The notes below the pieces were generated by a model. The model saw nothing but the letters and a program-made list of their open reading frames with translations, did no database searches and had not been told where the DNA came from. A DNA stretch of 7,342 nucleotides, from positions 1-7,342 of the forward strand of contig CAKXAF010000130.1 of the NCBI GenBank assembly GCA_934869045.1, given 5' to 3'. Below, piece after piece: positions 1-5,412 of this stretch. The DNA is from an uncultured Nitrososphaerota archaeon (lineage in GTDB: Bacteria > Bacillota > Clostridia > Oscillospirales > Ruminococcaceae). The first letter of the stretch is position 1. The number at the start of each line of letters is the position of its first letter. A program made the position numbers and the translations under genes.

Positions 1-556
1 ACTCGTTGAGCAGTGCGCTCAAATACACCACCGTACAGAACCCGAACCGTTTCCAGATGTTCATAATCACCAGCGAAAGCAGCGCGGTATCCGGCGAATT
101 GAGCCAGCGCACCGGCTCCATCCCAAACAGCCCCAGCAGCGTGTTGAGGGAGCCGTACTGAGGGTGGTAAATAAACATCCACACCGCCGACATGGCCACC
201 ATAGAGGTCACGGTCGGGGAGAAAAACACCGTCCGGTAAAGCACGTTCATCCGGCTCTTTTTCGTCATCAGCACACTGAGTCCCAGACCCATCGCCATGG
301 ACACCGGTACAAATCCCAGGGAATACAGGACCGTTACCTTCAGGCTCTGGTAAAAATTTTCATCTGCCAGCAGTTCCCTGTAATTTCCCAGCCCCAAAAA
401 ACGCGGGGCGGAAGTCACCATGTCCCAGGAGTAGAAGCTGAGCACCAGGTTTCTCACAAGCGGATACAATTGGAATACCGCGATTAGAAAGAAAGCCGGC
501 AAAATAAACAGATAGCCGATTTTTTGATAAACGGATGTTTCTCGTTTCAAAGTCAT
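1..556 (-). CDS. ABC transporter permease, sugar type (MalF/UgpA-like), partial
   Basis: This is the N-terminal 185 residues of an inner-membrane permease of a binding-protein-dependent importer, probably for a sugar or oligosaccharide; the C-terminus lies beyond the left edge. The sequence begins with a short basic stretch and a first membrane helix (about residues 12-32, GYLFILPAFFLIAVFQLYP), followed by an extracytoplasmic segment with the family-typical FLGLGNYRELL (about 53-63). Helices follow at about 74-97, 107-130 (with RTVFFSPTVTSMVAMSAVW) and 159 onward (LVIMNIWKRFGF). The cytoplasmic EAA loop that docks the ATPase would fall just past the edge. Two starts are possible. ATG at 556 has AGGAG (562-558) only one base away. 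TTG at 550, two codons in, sits at an ideal seven-base spacing and may be the real start. A stop codon (565-563) lies directly upstream in frame. No binding-protein gene precedes it. The substrate cannot be told from this part. Confidence 0.9.
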   Translation of the reverse strand, partial: MTLKRETSVYQKIGYLFILPAFFLIAVFQLYPLVRNLVLSFYSWDMVTSAPRFLGLGNYRELLADENFYQSLKVTVLYSLGFVPVSMAMGLGLSVLMTKKSRMNVLYRTVFFSPTVTSMVAMSAVWMFIYHPQYGSLNTLLGLFGMEPVRWLNSPDTALLSLVIMNIWKRFGFCTVVYLSALLNE

Positions 557-770
557 TCTCCTCTAGCTGCCCATCATTCTTTAAGAGCGTTCATTTATTT
601 TCTGTTTTTAGAATACCATTCACCGCCGTCCCAGAAAAGCAAGCCCCGGTAAAATCCCCGGATGGCCCTGTAAAGCTTTCTCTTTTTTGCTGACCGAAAT
701 TTTACACGCAGGCGGCTTCTTTGCCTGTCCCGATCCCTAGATACGCCTCTCTAAAACAGGAAAAACCGCA
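557..770. other. Intergenic region upstream of the permease, no gene seen
   Basis: No convincing coding sequence is present. On the minus strand, TATTCT at 615-610 is preceded by TGG, giving an extended -10-like element about 55 bases before the permease start, but no good -35 lies 16-18 bases upstream, so a promoter is only possible. A direct repeat CCCCGG-N6-CCCCGG (644-649 and 656-661) lies upstream of that element and could be a regulator site; this is speculative. The gap implies that the permease is the first gene of its transcript. Confidence 0.4.
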
Positions 771-814
771 AAACAAAACAGGACTTGCGCAGAAACGCAA
801 GTCCTGTTTTGTTT
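771..814 (-). terminator. Perfect 19-bp hairpin terminator after the ylmC-like gene
   Basis: The arms 771-789 and 796-814 are exact reverse complements over 19 bp, enclosing a six-base loop (790-795, CAGAAA on the plus strand). Read on the minus strand, the right arm ends TCCTGTTTTGTTT and runs into TGCGGTTTTTCC, so U-rich sequence lies in and after the distal arm. The hairpin sits 70 bases downstream of the ylmC-like stop and closes the minus-strand operon. The plus strand also has GTTTTGTTT at the distal arm, so it could work in both directions. Confidence 0.8.
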
Positions 815-884
815 CGCAAACAGAGCTGTAGGCATTTTCAGGGGACGCAGCCGCCTTGACGATGCGCCGCGCTGAGAATCGCCG

Positions 885-1172
885 TCAGCTCCACAACTCC
901 GTCCACCGGCTCCGGCGGACGGTTTCTTTTGGCACGTCTTCCACTGTAACCAGAATGGTGTCCTCGCCGATCACGTCGATGCTCTCCCAGGGGATCGTTA
1001 CATCCGGCTGCCGGCCCAGGAGGCCAAACAGCCGCAGCTTTCCATAAACGACCAGCCCTTTCACCTGAGCCCGTTCCGTGTCGATGGTCACATCGTCCAC
1101 AAAGCCCAGCTTGGTGCCGTCCTTGATATTGACAATTTCCTTGCGCTGCAGTTCGCAGATCTTCGCTTCCAC
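885..1172 (-). CDS. ylmC: YlmC/YmxH-family PRC-barrel protein, sporulation-associated
   Basis: This is a 95-residue cytoplasmic protein made almost entirely of one PRC-barrel fold. The family signature is clear: KICELQRKEIVNIKDG at the N-terminus (4-19), LGFVDDVTID (22-31), GLVVYGK then LFGLLGRQPDVTIPWESIDVIGEDTILV (about 39-75). The core matches the usual 80-90-residue family length, and only a short basic tail (86-95) is extra. The start is GTG at 1172, preceded on the minus strand by GAGGGGG seven bases away. The gene is last in the five-gene operon, 23 bases after the pseudouridine synthase stop, and is followed by a strong hairpin. Members are widespread in endospore formers and often annotated as YlmC/YmxH sporulation proteins, but the molecular role is not established. 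The family call is sure; a sporulation role is inferred from family and context. Confidence 0.93.
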   Translation of the reverse strand: MEAKICELQRKEIVNIKDGTKLGFVDDVTIDTERAQVKGLVVYGKLRLFGLLGRQPDVTIPWESIDVIGEDTILVTVEDVPKETVRRSRWTELWS

Positions 1173-1195
1173 GGCGGCACCCCCTCTGCTACAGT

Positions 1196-2155
1196 CTATT
1201 CGCCGAGGGCCTCCGGTATGCCGTCCCGGGCAAACCAGACGTCCTCTACCTGAAAAGTTTTCCCGTTGAGATAGGAAAGGGCGTGTTCCTCCCGGAAGGC
1301 GAAGCGCAGCTTATAGGAATACAGCGCCTGACAGTCAAAGCCCCGTTTCTTCTCCGCCGCATTGGAGCCGTACTTCCCGTCCCCCACCAGCGGATGCCCG
1401 ATATAGGCCATATGCGCGCGGATCTGATGGGTCCGTCCGGTTTTCAGCTCCACTTCCACCAGAGAGTACCGCCCGTTGGTCCGGAGCACGGTATACTTTG
1501 TGATCATCGTCTTGGTGTCCGTCCGGGGATGATCGAAGATCAGCGCCTTGTTCTCCGCCTCGTCTTTCCGATGATAATGGGTCAGCGTAGCGGACCGGGG
1601 CTCCGGCGTCCCCTTGACCAGGCAGAGGTAAAACTTTTGGATCTCCCGGTTCCGGATGGCCTCGTTGAGGATGCGGAGGGCTTCGGCGTTCTTGGCCACA
1701 ATGACGATCCCCCCGGTGTTGCGGTCGATGCGGTTGCAGAGCGCCGGCGCAAAGGACGCCTCCCGCTCCGGATCGTACTCCCCCTTGTCATAGAGGTAGC
1801 GCTTCACCCGATTGATAAGGGTGTCCACGCTCTCCCCCTCGTCCTCATGGACGATGAGCCCCTGGGGCTTGTCCGCCAGAAGGATATTTTCGTCCTCGTA
1901 GACCGGGCGGACGTCCGGCCGGGCGGCCAGAAAATCCGGCGCCTCCTCCGAAAAAAATTCGTCGTTTATATAAAGCTCCACCACGTCGCCCTCCTGGAGA
2001 CGGTAGCGGATCTCGCTTTTTTTGCCGTTGACCTTGATGCGCTTCAGTCTGAGATACTTGTACAGCAGATTCTGCGGCAGCAGGCGCACCGCCTTGGTCA
2101 GGTACTTGTCCAGCCGTTGACCGGCGTCGTTGGCGTTGATGACAAACCGTCTGAT
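1196..2155 (-). CDS. RluA-family pseudouridine synthase with apparent ATC start
   Basis: This enzyme converts uridine to pseudouridine in RNA, probably 23S rRNA; the exact site cannot be read from the sequence. An N-terminal S4-like RNA-binding domain (about residues 1-65, with GQRLDKYLTKAV and YKYLRLKRIKVNGKK) is followed by the catalytic domain: VYEDENILLADKPQGLIVH (about 85-103), the active-site motif NRIDRNTGGIVIVAKN (141-156) with catalytic Asp144, and LKTGRTHQIRAHMAYIGHP (237-255). Numbering uses a start at ATC, 2155-2153, giving 319 residues. The first conventional in-frame start is GTG at 2089, which would remove 22 residues including the conserved GQRLDKYL of the S4 domain. AAGGAGG lies eight bases before the ATC, and an in-frame TAA lies five codons upstream of it, so no earlier start exists. 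The upstream cysteine gene ends at that same TAA in the same frame, so the pair is tightly coupled. Confidence 0.92.
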   Translation of the reverse strand: MRRFVINANDAGQRLDKYLTKAVRLLPQNLLYKYLRLKRIKVNGKKSEIRYRLQEGDVVELYINDEFFSEEAPDFLAARPDVRPVYEDENILLADKPQGLIVHEDEGESVDTLINRVKRYLYDKGEYDPEREASFAPALCNRIDRNTGGIVIVAKNAEALRILNEAIRNREIQKFYLCLVKGTPEPRSATLTHYHRKDEAENKALIFDHPRTDTKTMITKYTVLRTNGRYSLVEVELKTGRTHQIRAHMAYIGHPLVGDGKYGSNAAEKKRGFDCQALYSYKLRFAFREEHALSYLNGKTFQVEDVWFARDGIPEALGE

Positions 2156-2173
2156 GGCGGTTCCCTCCTTTTA
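2153..2173 (-). promoter_or_regulatory. Ribosome site that places the synthase start at ATC
   Basis: Read on the minus strand: TAA (stop of the cysteine gene, 2173-2171), AAGGAGGG, then AACCGCC and ATC at 2155-2153. The Shine-Dalgarno match is near perfect and its spacing is that of a normal start, yet no ATG, GTG or TTG lies at the expected position. This site, and the conserved S4 residues encoded just downstream, decide the start. Confidence 0.65.
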
Positions 2174-2389
2174 ATCGATGCGGAAATCCTCGTCCCGATA
2201 TGCCGGAAGCAGCTGATGGGCCTTGGGCCGGCGCTTCAGCGGCGCATAGACGAACTTCCGGCAGGAAAAGCACGGAGACACCGCCCCGTTTTTTTCACAG
2301 AGTACCATCTGGCCGTCCCTTGTGGGACGGCCCAGCTCGCAGTATTCACAGGCCGGCTCAATGTGTCGGCCGAACAGGACGCTTTTCAC
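2171..2389 (-). CDS. Conserved small five-cysteine protein, function unknown
   Basis: This is a 72-residue soluble protein with Cys14-x2-Cys17 (CEYC), Cys31 and Cys40-x2-Cys43 (CFSC), a pattern that suggests a small zinc ribbon or another metal knuckle. The middle reads CELGRPTRDGQMVLCEKNGAVSPCFSCRKF, and a basic patch (PLKRRPK, about 50-56) precedes an acidic tail ending EDFRID. I recognise it as resembling short hypothetical proteins of Clostridia with the same CEYC...LC..KG...CRKF...PLKR layout, but I know no assigned function. The start is GTG at 2389, because GAGGAGGGG lies just upstream and the earlier in-frame ATG has no support. The gene overlaps the end of ylbJ by 32 bases in another frame, and its stop is 15 bases before the synthase start. 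Metal binding is inferred from the cysteines only. Confidence 0.8.
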   Translation of the reverse strand: MKSVLFGRHIEPACEYCELGRPTRDGQMVLCEKNGAVSPCFSCRKFVYAPLKRRPKAHQLLPAYRDEDFRID

Positions 2390-3515
2390 AAAACCCCTCC
2401 TCAGCTGCCGTACCCCAGGAATCCTTCCCCGCCGGGCGGCCTGCTTCCATTTTATCACACTTTTTCCGGCTTATCAAGAGCATCAGGCAGAGGACCACCA
2501 GCAGCACCGACGCCCCCAACGTCGCCGCTCCGCCCACCGGTACCGGATCTCCGGACGTGGCGAAAACCGGCAGGGGCAGATCCAGCTTGCGGACGAAAAA
2601 CACCGTCAGCAGCAGGCTTGCCAGCACATAGATCCCCCGGAGAAAGACAAATTTGCGCATCCGCACCCCAGTCCCCCGGAGGAAGCAGGCCGCCTGCATC
2701 CAAACGCAGACCCCGCCAAAAGCCGTGTAAATCGTAGCCAGTATCAGCATCTCCATCCCCGGCAGTCCCGGCAGCCCGGCGCAGCCCACCGTCACCTCTA
2801 ATAGTCCCGTCCAGACCGCCCCGCCCGGCAGGAATTCCATGGCGTGGGAAATCACCGAAAACACCAGCACAAAACAGCAGATGACAAACATGCTCTTCCC
2901 CGCCTCGGTCACCGCCGCGACAAAGCCCTGCAAATACCCCATCCGCGGCTCCTCCCGGTCTCCCCCGGCAGACGGCGTTTCCCCCTTCCCCCAGAACGCC
3001 CGGGCCAGCAGTCCGGTCAACACCGCAGCGGCTGCCTGACAGCCATACATGACCGCCCCGATCTTCACGCTGCCAAAGCAGGGCAGCGCCACCCCCGCAA
3101 TGAGGAAGGACGGCGAGCAGTTGACGCAGAAGCAGAGCAGCCGCTCAGCCGTGCGGGGCTGGAGCCGCCCCTCGCGCACCATCCGCGCCAGCATCTTGGC
3201 CCCAACCGGATATCCGCCGATGAGGGACAGCAGGATTACCGGCACCGTTGCCGCCGGAACGCCGAACACCGCCCCCAGAAACCGCAGCGGCCGGAACAGG
3301 ATGTCCCCCACATCGGTCAGCGCCAGAAAATCCGCAAAAATCAAAAACACAAACAGCGACGGGATCACCGACGTCAGGCATAGGGAAATTCCCTGCTTCA
3401 CACCCGCCGCCACCTCCCCGCCCCGGAGCAGCACCGCCGCTCCGGCAAAAACAGCGAAGCTCCCCAGAAAAACCGGCCGCAGCCGCAGGCAGGCCCACTG
3501 AATCCCCTTCTTCAC
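2358..3515 (-). CDS. ylbJ: YlbJ/SpoVV-type sporulation integral membrane protein
   Basis: This is a 385-residue polytopic membrane protein of the nucleoside-recognition (Gate) family. The hallmark motifs are present: SLIGGYPVGAKMLARMV (about 97-113) and LLCFCVNCSPSFLIAGV (about 126-142). Hydrophobic helices are visible at about 13-30, 45-65, 85-101, 150-172, 205-228, 255-275, 288-308 and 325-350. In Bacillus subtilis the homologue SpoVV (YlbJ) sits in the outer forespore membrane and is needed to move dipicolinic acid from the mother cell toward the spore, and the motifs fit that subgroup. The start is GTG at 3515, with AAGGGGG seven bases upstream. Its first bases overlap the yqfC stop as GTGA, so translation is coupled. 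The C-terminal tail of roughly 30 residues (GRPAGKDSWGTAAEEGFCEK...) is non-conserved in appearance and encodes the ribosome site and start of the next gene in another frame. Transport of dipicolinate by this protein is inferred by homology. Confidence 0.9.
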   Translation of the reverse strand: MKKGIQWACLRLRPVFLGSFAVFAGAAVLLRGGEVAAGVKQGISLCLTSVIPSLFVFLIFADFLALTDVGDILFRPLRFLGAVFGVPAATVPVILLSLIGGYPVGAKMLARMVREGRLQPRTAERLLCFCVNCSPSFLIAGVALPCFGSVKIGAVMYGCQAAAAVLTGLLARAFWGKGETPSAGGDREEPRMGYLQGFVAAVTEAGKSMFVICCFVLVFSVISHAMEFLPGGAVWTGLLEVTVGCAGLPGLPGMEMLILATIYTAFGGVCVWMQAACFLRGTGVRMRKFVFLRGIYVLASLLLTVFFVRKLDLPLPVFATSGDPVPVGGAATLGASVLLVVLCLMLLISRKKCDKMEAGRPAGKDSWGTAAEEGFCEKRPVRPTH

Positions 3516-3862
3516 AGACCCGCCCCCTTCCGGGCGGCGGGCTCCAGTTCCAGAGACCGGATATCCCCCCGGATGGTGAAGGTCGAAGCTGTAAAATCCG
3601 ATACCGTCAGCCCTGCCCCCAATACTGTCAGGGTCATCCCCCGCAGCAGCACCTTCACCAGATTGTCGTCATAAGACAACACCGACCGGCACTCTTCCAC
3701 AAAAAGCTCCCGGCTGCCCTGGAGCTGGATCTGCGGCTCCATCGCTTCCTCCACCTTGCTCCGAAAGGCGCTGAGCAGCGGTTCCCGCCGGCGCTTTACA
3801 GGAATATGGCGGGTCCCCTCCCTGCACCGGTTCCGGGAATCGGTTTTCCGCAATACTTTCAT
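3512..3862 (-). CDS. yqfC: Sporulation protein YqfC (YabP/YqfC family)
   Basis: This is a 116-residue protein. After a basic N-terminus (about 1-30, rich in Arg and Lys) comes the YabP/YqfC domain: PQIQLQGSRELFVEECRSVLSYDDNLVKVLLRGMTLTVLGAGLTVSDFTASTFTIRGDIRSLEL (43-106), an all-beta repeat-like region with the family's LxIxG-type ending. The start is ATG at 3862 because GGGAGGAG lies five bases upstream; the frame stays open far beyond, but that extension lies antisense to yqfD and has no ribosome site. YqfC and YqfD are mother-cell proteins under sigma-E in Bacillus subtilis and are widely conserved in endospore formers, with unclear biochemical roles. Here yqfC heads a minus-strand operon and is divergent from yqfD, whereas the two are collinear in Bacillus. 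The stop overlaps the ylbJ start by four bases. Confidence 0.9.
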   Translation of the reverse strand: MKVLRKTDSRNRCREGTRHIPVKRRREPLLSAFRSKVEEAMEPQIQLQGSRELFVEECRSVLSYDDNLVKVLLRGMTLTVLGAGLTVSDFTASTFTIRGDIRSLELEPAARKGAGL

Positions 3863-3893
3863 CGGCGCTCCTCCCTTTTGCCTACGCTCTTCC

Positions 3894-3922
3894 ATTATAT
3901 TCTCGCTTTTGTGCGCATATAC
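3894..3922 (-). promoter_or_regulatory. Putative sigma-E-type promoter for yqfC operon
   Basis: On the minus strand, GTATATG (3922-3916) is followed after 14 bases by AATATAAT (3901-3894). This compares with the sigma-E consensus KMATATT and CATACAMT, differing at two positions in each box. The -10 region also contains TATAAT, but no TTGACA-like box stands 17 bases upstream, so a vegetative promoter is less likely. The start of transcription would fall about 25 bases before yqfC. Confidence 0.5.
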
Positions 3923-3923
3923 A
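3895..3923 (+). promoter_or_regulatory. Putative sigma-E-type promoter for yqfD
   Basis: TTATATT (3895-3901) and CATATACA (3916-3923) are separated by 14 bases, close to the sigma-E -35 KMATATT and -10 CATACAMT. The predicted transcript would begin near 3930, leaving a very short leader with AAAGGAGGG at 3932-3940. The boxes overlap those of the opposing yqfC promoter almost exactly. Confidence 0.5.
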
Positions 3924-3946
3924 TGCAGTGCAAAGGAGGGAACGCC

Positions 3947-5122
3947 ATGCATCTGCTTCCTGTGGCTGTATTCACTGTTTCCGGCGCCGATCCAGGCGCC
4001 TTTCTCACCGCCGCCCGGAATGCTGGGATCGCCGTCCGCCGCTTCCGCAAGCGGGACGGTGTCTGCCGGGGAGAGGTTTCGGCCTTTCACTATCGCCAGG
4101 CTGCCCGCCTGGCCAGAAAAAACGGCGTCCGCCTTCACGTAACAGAGCGGCGGGGCCTCTATTTCCGGCTGTACCGCTACCGCCGGCGCCTTGGCATCCC
4201 CATCGGAGCCATGCTGTTTCTGGCGGCCCTGCTTTTCTCCCAGTGCTTCCTCTGGGCAGTAGATGTCACTCCCACCGAGGCCGTCACCGAACAGCAGGTT
4301 CTGGACGTCCTCAAAAGCCACGGCCTCCGTATCGGGACCTATCTCCCGGCGGCAGATCTGAAAAACATCGCCCTTCTGGCCAGGACGCAGCTGCCCGGCC
4401 TCTCCTTTTTCGCCCTGAACCGGGTGGGAAGCCGCATCCAAGTGGAGATGGCCGATGCGGTCCCAGAGCCGCCCCGCCCTGCTGTCTCCGGAGACGGGAC
4501 CTGCAACATCGTCGCTGCCAAAACCGGCCTGATACGGGTGCTGGAGCCCTACCGGGGCCAGACCATGGTCAAGGTCAACCAGTCGGTCTATGAAGGGGAT
4601 CTGCTGGTCAGCGGAGTGGTAGAAAATGCGGATGGGCGGACCTCCTATCAGCACGCCGCCGCCAAAATTCTGGCGGAGACCCGGACGGAAAAGGAATTCG
4701 CCATCGATCTGCGCCAAACAGTGACCGAAGAGACCGGCGAGGTAAGGACCCGCTACCGACTGGATCTTTTCGGCAAAAAGCTGCCTCTGTTTCTGGCCTT
4801 TTCCGCCTTCCAGCCCAAGGAGCCCTATGAAAGCCGCACCTCATTTTTTGAGCCGCAGCTGGGCCCCCTCCGTCTCCCCCTCGGCGTGGAACGGGAGGAG
4901 CTGCATTTCGTCCGCCGGGAGGCCGTTTCTTTCACCGAGGAGGAGGCTCTGGGTCTGTTGGAAAACATGGCCCGGCTCTACGAAGAGGAGCTTGGAACGG
5001 AAATCCTCTCCCGGGAAACTTCCGCCGCTGTTTCCGGTAACCGGATGACCCTGACGGTGGTCTACACCCTTTTGGAGGATATTGCCCGGGAAAAACCCTT
5101 CGAACGAAGTGAGGTATCCTGA
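3947..5122 (+). CDS. yqfD: Sporulation protein YqfD
   Basis: This is a 391-residue membrane protein. A cytoplasmic N-terminal domain of about 80 residues ends in a strongly basic stretch (RLYRYRRR). One transmembrane helix follows (about 84-104, GIPIGAMLFLAALLFSQCFLW), then a large extracytoplasmic part. The latter begins with a POTRA-like or ring-building-like segment (about 105-172) and contains the conserved PYRGQTMVKVNQSVYEGDLLVSGVVE (201-226). The length fits the family, which is about 390-400 residues. The start is ATG at 3947, with AAAGGAGGG just upstream; the frame is open upstream as far as 3248, but that part is antisense to yqfC and ylbJ. In Bacillus, yqfD is a sigma-E mother-cell gene followed by phoH; here it stands alone, divergent from yqfC and followed by ribosomal genes. 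Family identity is sure; the domain comparison is by eye. No strong terminator follows it. Confidence 0.92.
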   Translation: MHLLPVAVFTVSGADPGAFLTAARNAGIAVRRFRKRDGVCRGEVSAFHYRQAARLARKNGVRLHVTERRGLYFRLYRYRRRLGIPIGAMLFLAALLFSQCFLWAVDVTPTEAVTEQQVLDVLKSHGLRIGTYLPAADLKNIALLARTQLPGLSFFALNRVGSRIQVEMADAVPEPPRPAVSGDGTCNIVAAKTGLIRVLEPYRGQTMVKVNQSVYEGDLLVSGVVENADGRTSYQHAAAKILAETRTEKEFAIDLRQTVTEETGEVRTRYRLDLFGKKLPLFLAFSAFQPKEPYESRTSFFEPQLGPLRLPLGVEREELHFVRREAVSFTEEEALGLLENMARLYEEELGTEILSRETSAAVSGNRMTLTVVYTLLEDIAREKPFERSEVS

Positions 5123-5289
5123 ACCGCCTGCACAAATCCACAAGATTTTTCAACTTTCCGCAAGAAAACCGGGAAATTTTTCAACAAACAAAAAGCAGAA
5201 TGGAAAACAAGAAATAGAGAGAAATCGAGATATTTGGAGTGATAAAGAGAGAATACCGGCTGTAAATTAAAAAAACGCCGTTTTTCCTC
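5123..5289 (+). other. AT- and purine-rich gap before the rplM promoter
   Basis: No gene is seen. The segment 5186-5270 is strikingly rich in A and G compared with the surrounding GC-rich genes, and ATTTTTCAAC occurs twice (5145-5154 and 5176-5185). A weak hairpin AAAAAC-GCC-GTTTTT lies directly before the rplM -35 box. It might end yqfD transcripts poorly or add an A-rich UP-like element to the promoter. Confidence 0.4.
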
Positions 5290-5318
5290 TTGACAGAACT
5301 TCCGCCAGCCGTTATAAT
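5290..5318 (+). promoter_or_regulatory. Consensus sigma-A promoter of rplM-rpsI
   Basis: TTGACA at 5290-5295 and TATAAT at 5313-5318 are separated by exactly 17 bases, a perfect match to the vegetative consensus in both boxes. A-rich sequence lies upstream. The start point should fall near 5325, giving a leader of about 88 bases before rplM. Confidence 0.92.
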
Positions 5319-5326
5319 AAAGTACG

Positions 5327-5390
5327 TTGTGAAAATGCGCTGGCTGGCGGATCTTCTCCGCCGAACCGGCTACTTATCGGTTTCACGAAA
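5327..5390 (+). promoter_or_regulatory. Structured leader, candidate L13 autoregulatory element
   Basis: The leader can fold with a closing helix GTGAAA (5329-5334) with TTTCAC (5381-5386), enclosing a hairpin GGCGGA-TCTTC-TCCGCC (5346-5362). A competing pairing of GAACCG (5363-5368) with CGGTTT (5378-5383) overlaps the closing helix. A ribosomal-protein leader is known upstream of rplM in many Firmicutes, where L13 is thought to bind its own mRNA. Position and the presence of a closed multi-stem fold fit that, but I could not compare it with the family model. Confidence 0.5.
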
Positions 5391-5412
5391 GAATCTGTTT
5401 GGAGGTACCAAT

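Noticed and set aside
605..640. Vegetative promoter for the permease (TATTCT with TGG before it)
   Set aside because: No acceptable -35 stands at 16-18 bases, so it is only mentioned in the intergenic entry.
1283..2737. 484-codon plus-strand open frame
   Set aside because: It is the antisense of the RluA-family gene, the cysteine gene and part of ylbJ; those have recognisable conserved motifs and ribosome sites and this frame has neither.
3248..3946. Long plus-strand open frame running into yqfD from upstream
   Set aside because: It is antisense to yqfC and ylbJ, is Pro/Arg-rich in the way GC-rich antisense frames are, and the true yqfD start has its own AAAGGAGGG at 3932-3940.
3863..4717. 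Minus-strand extension that would make yqfC 401 residues long
   Set aside because: The extra part is antisense to yqfD, lacks a ribosome site, and the conserved YqfC domain and its ATG at 3862 explain the gene fully.
5134..5142. AAATCCACA, similar to a DnaA box
   Set aside because: It is a single imperfect copy (two mismatches to TTATCCACA) with no cluster and no dnaA or dnaN nearby, so there is no case for an origin.
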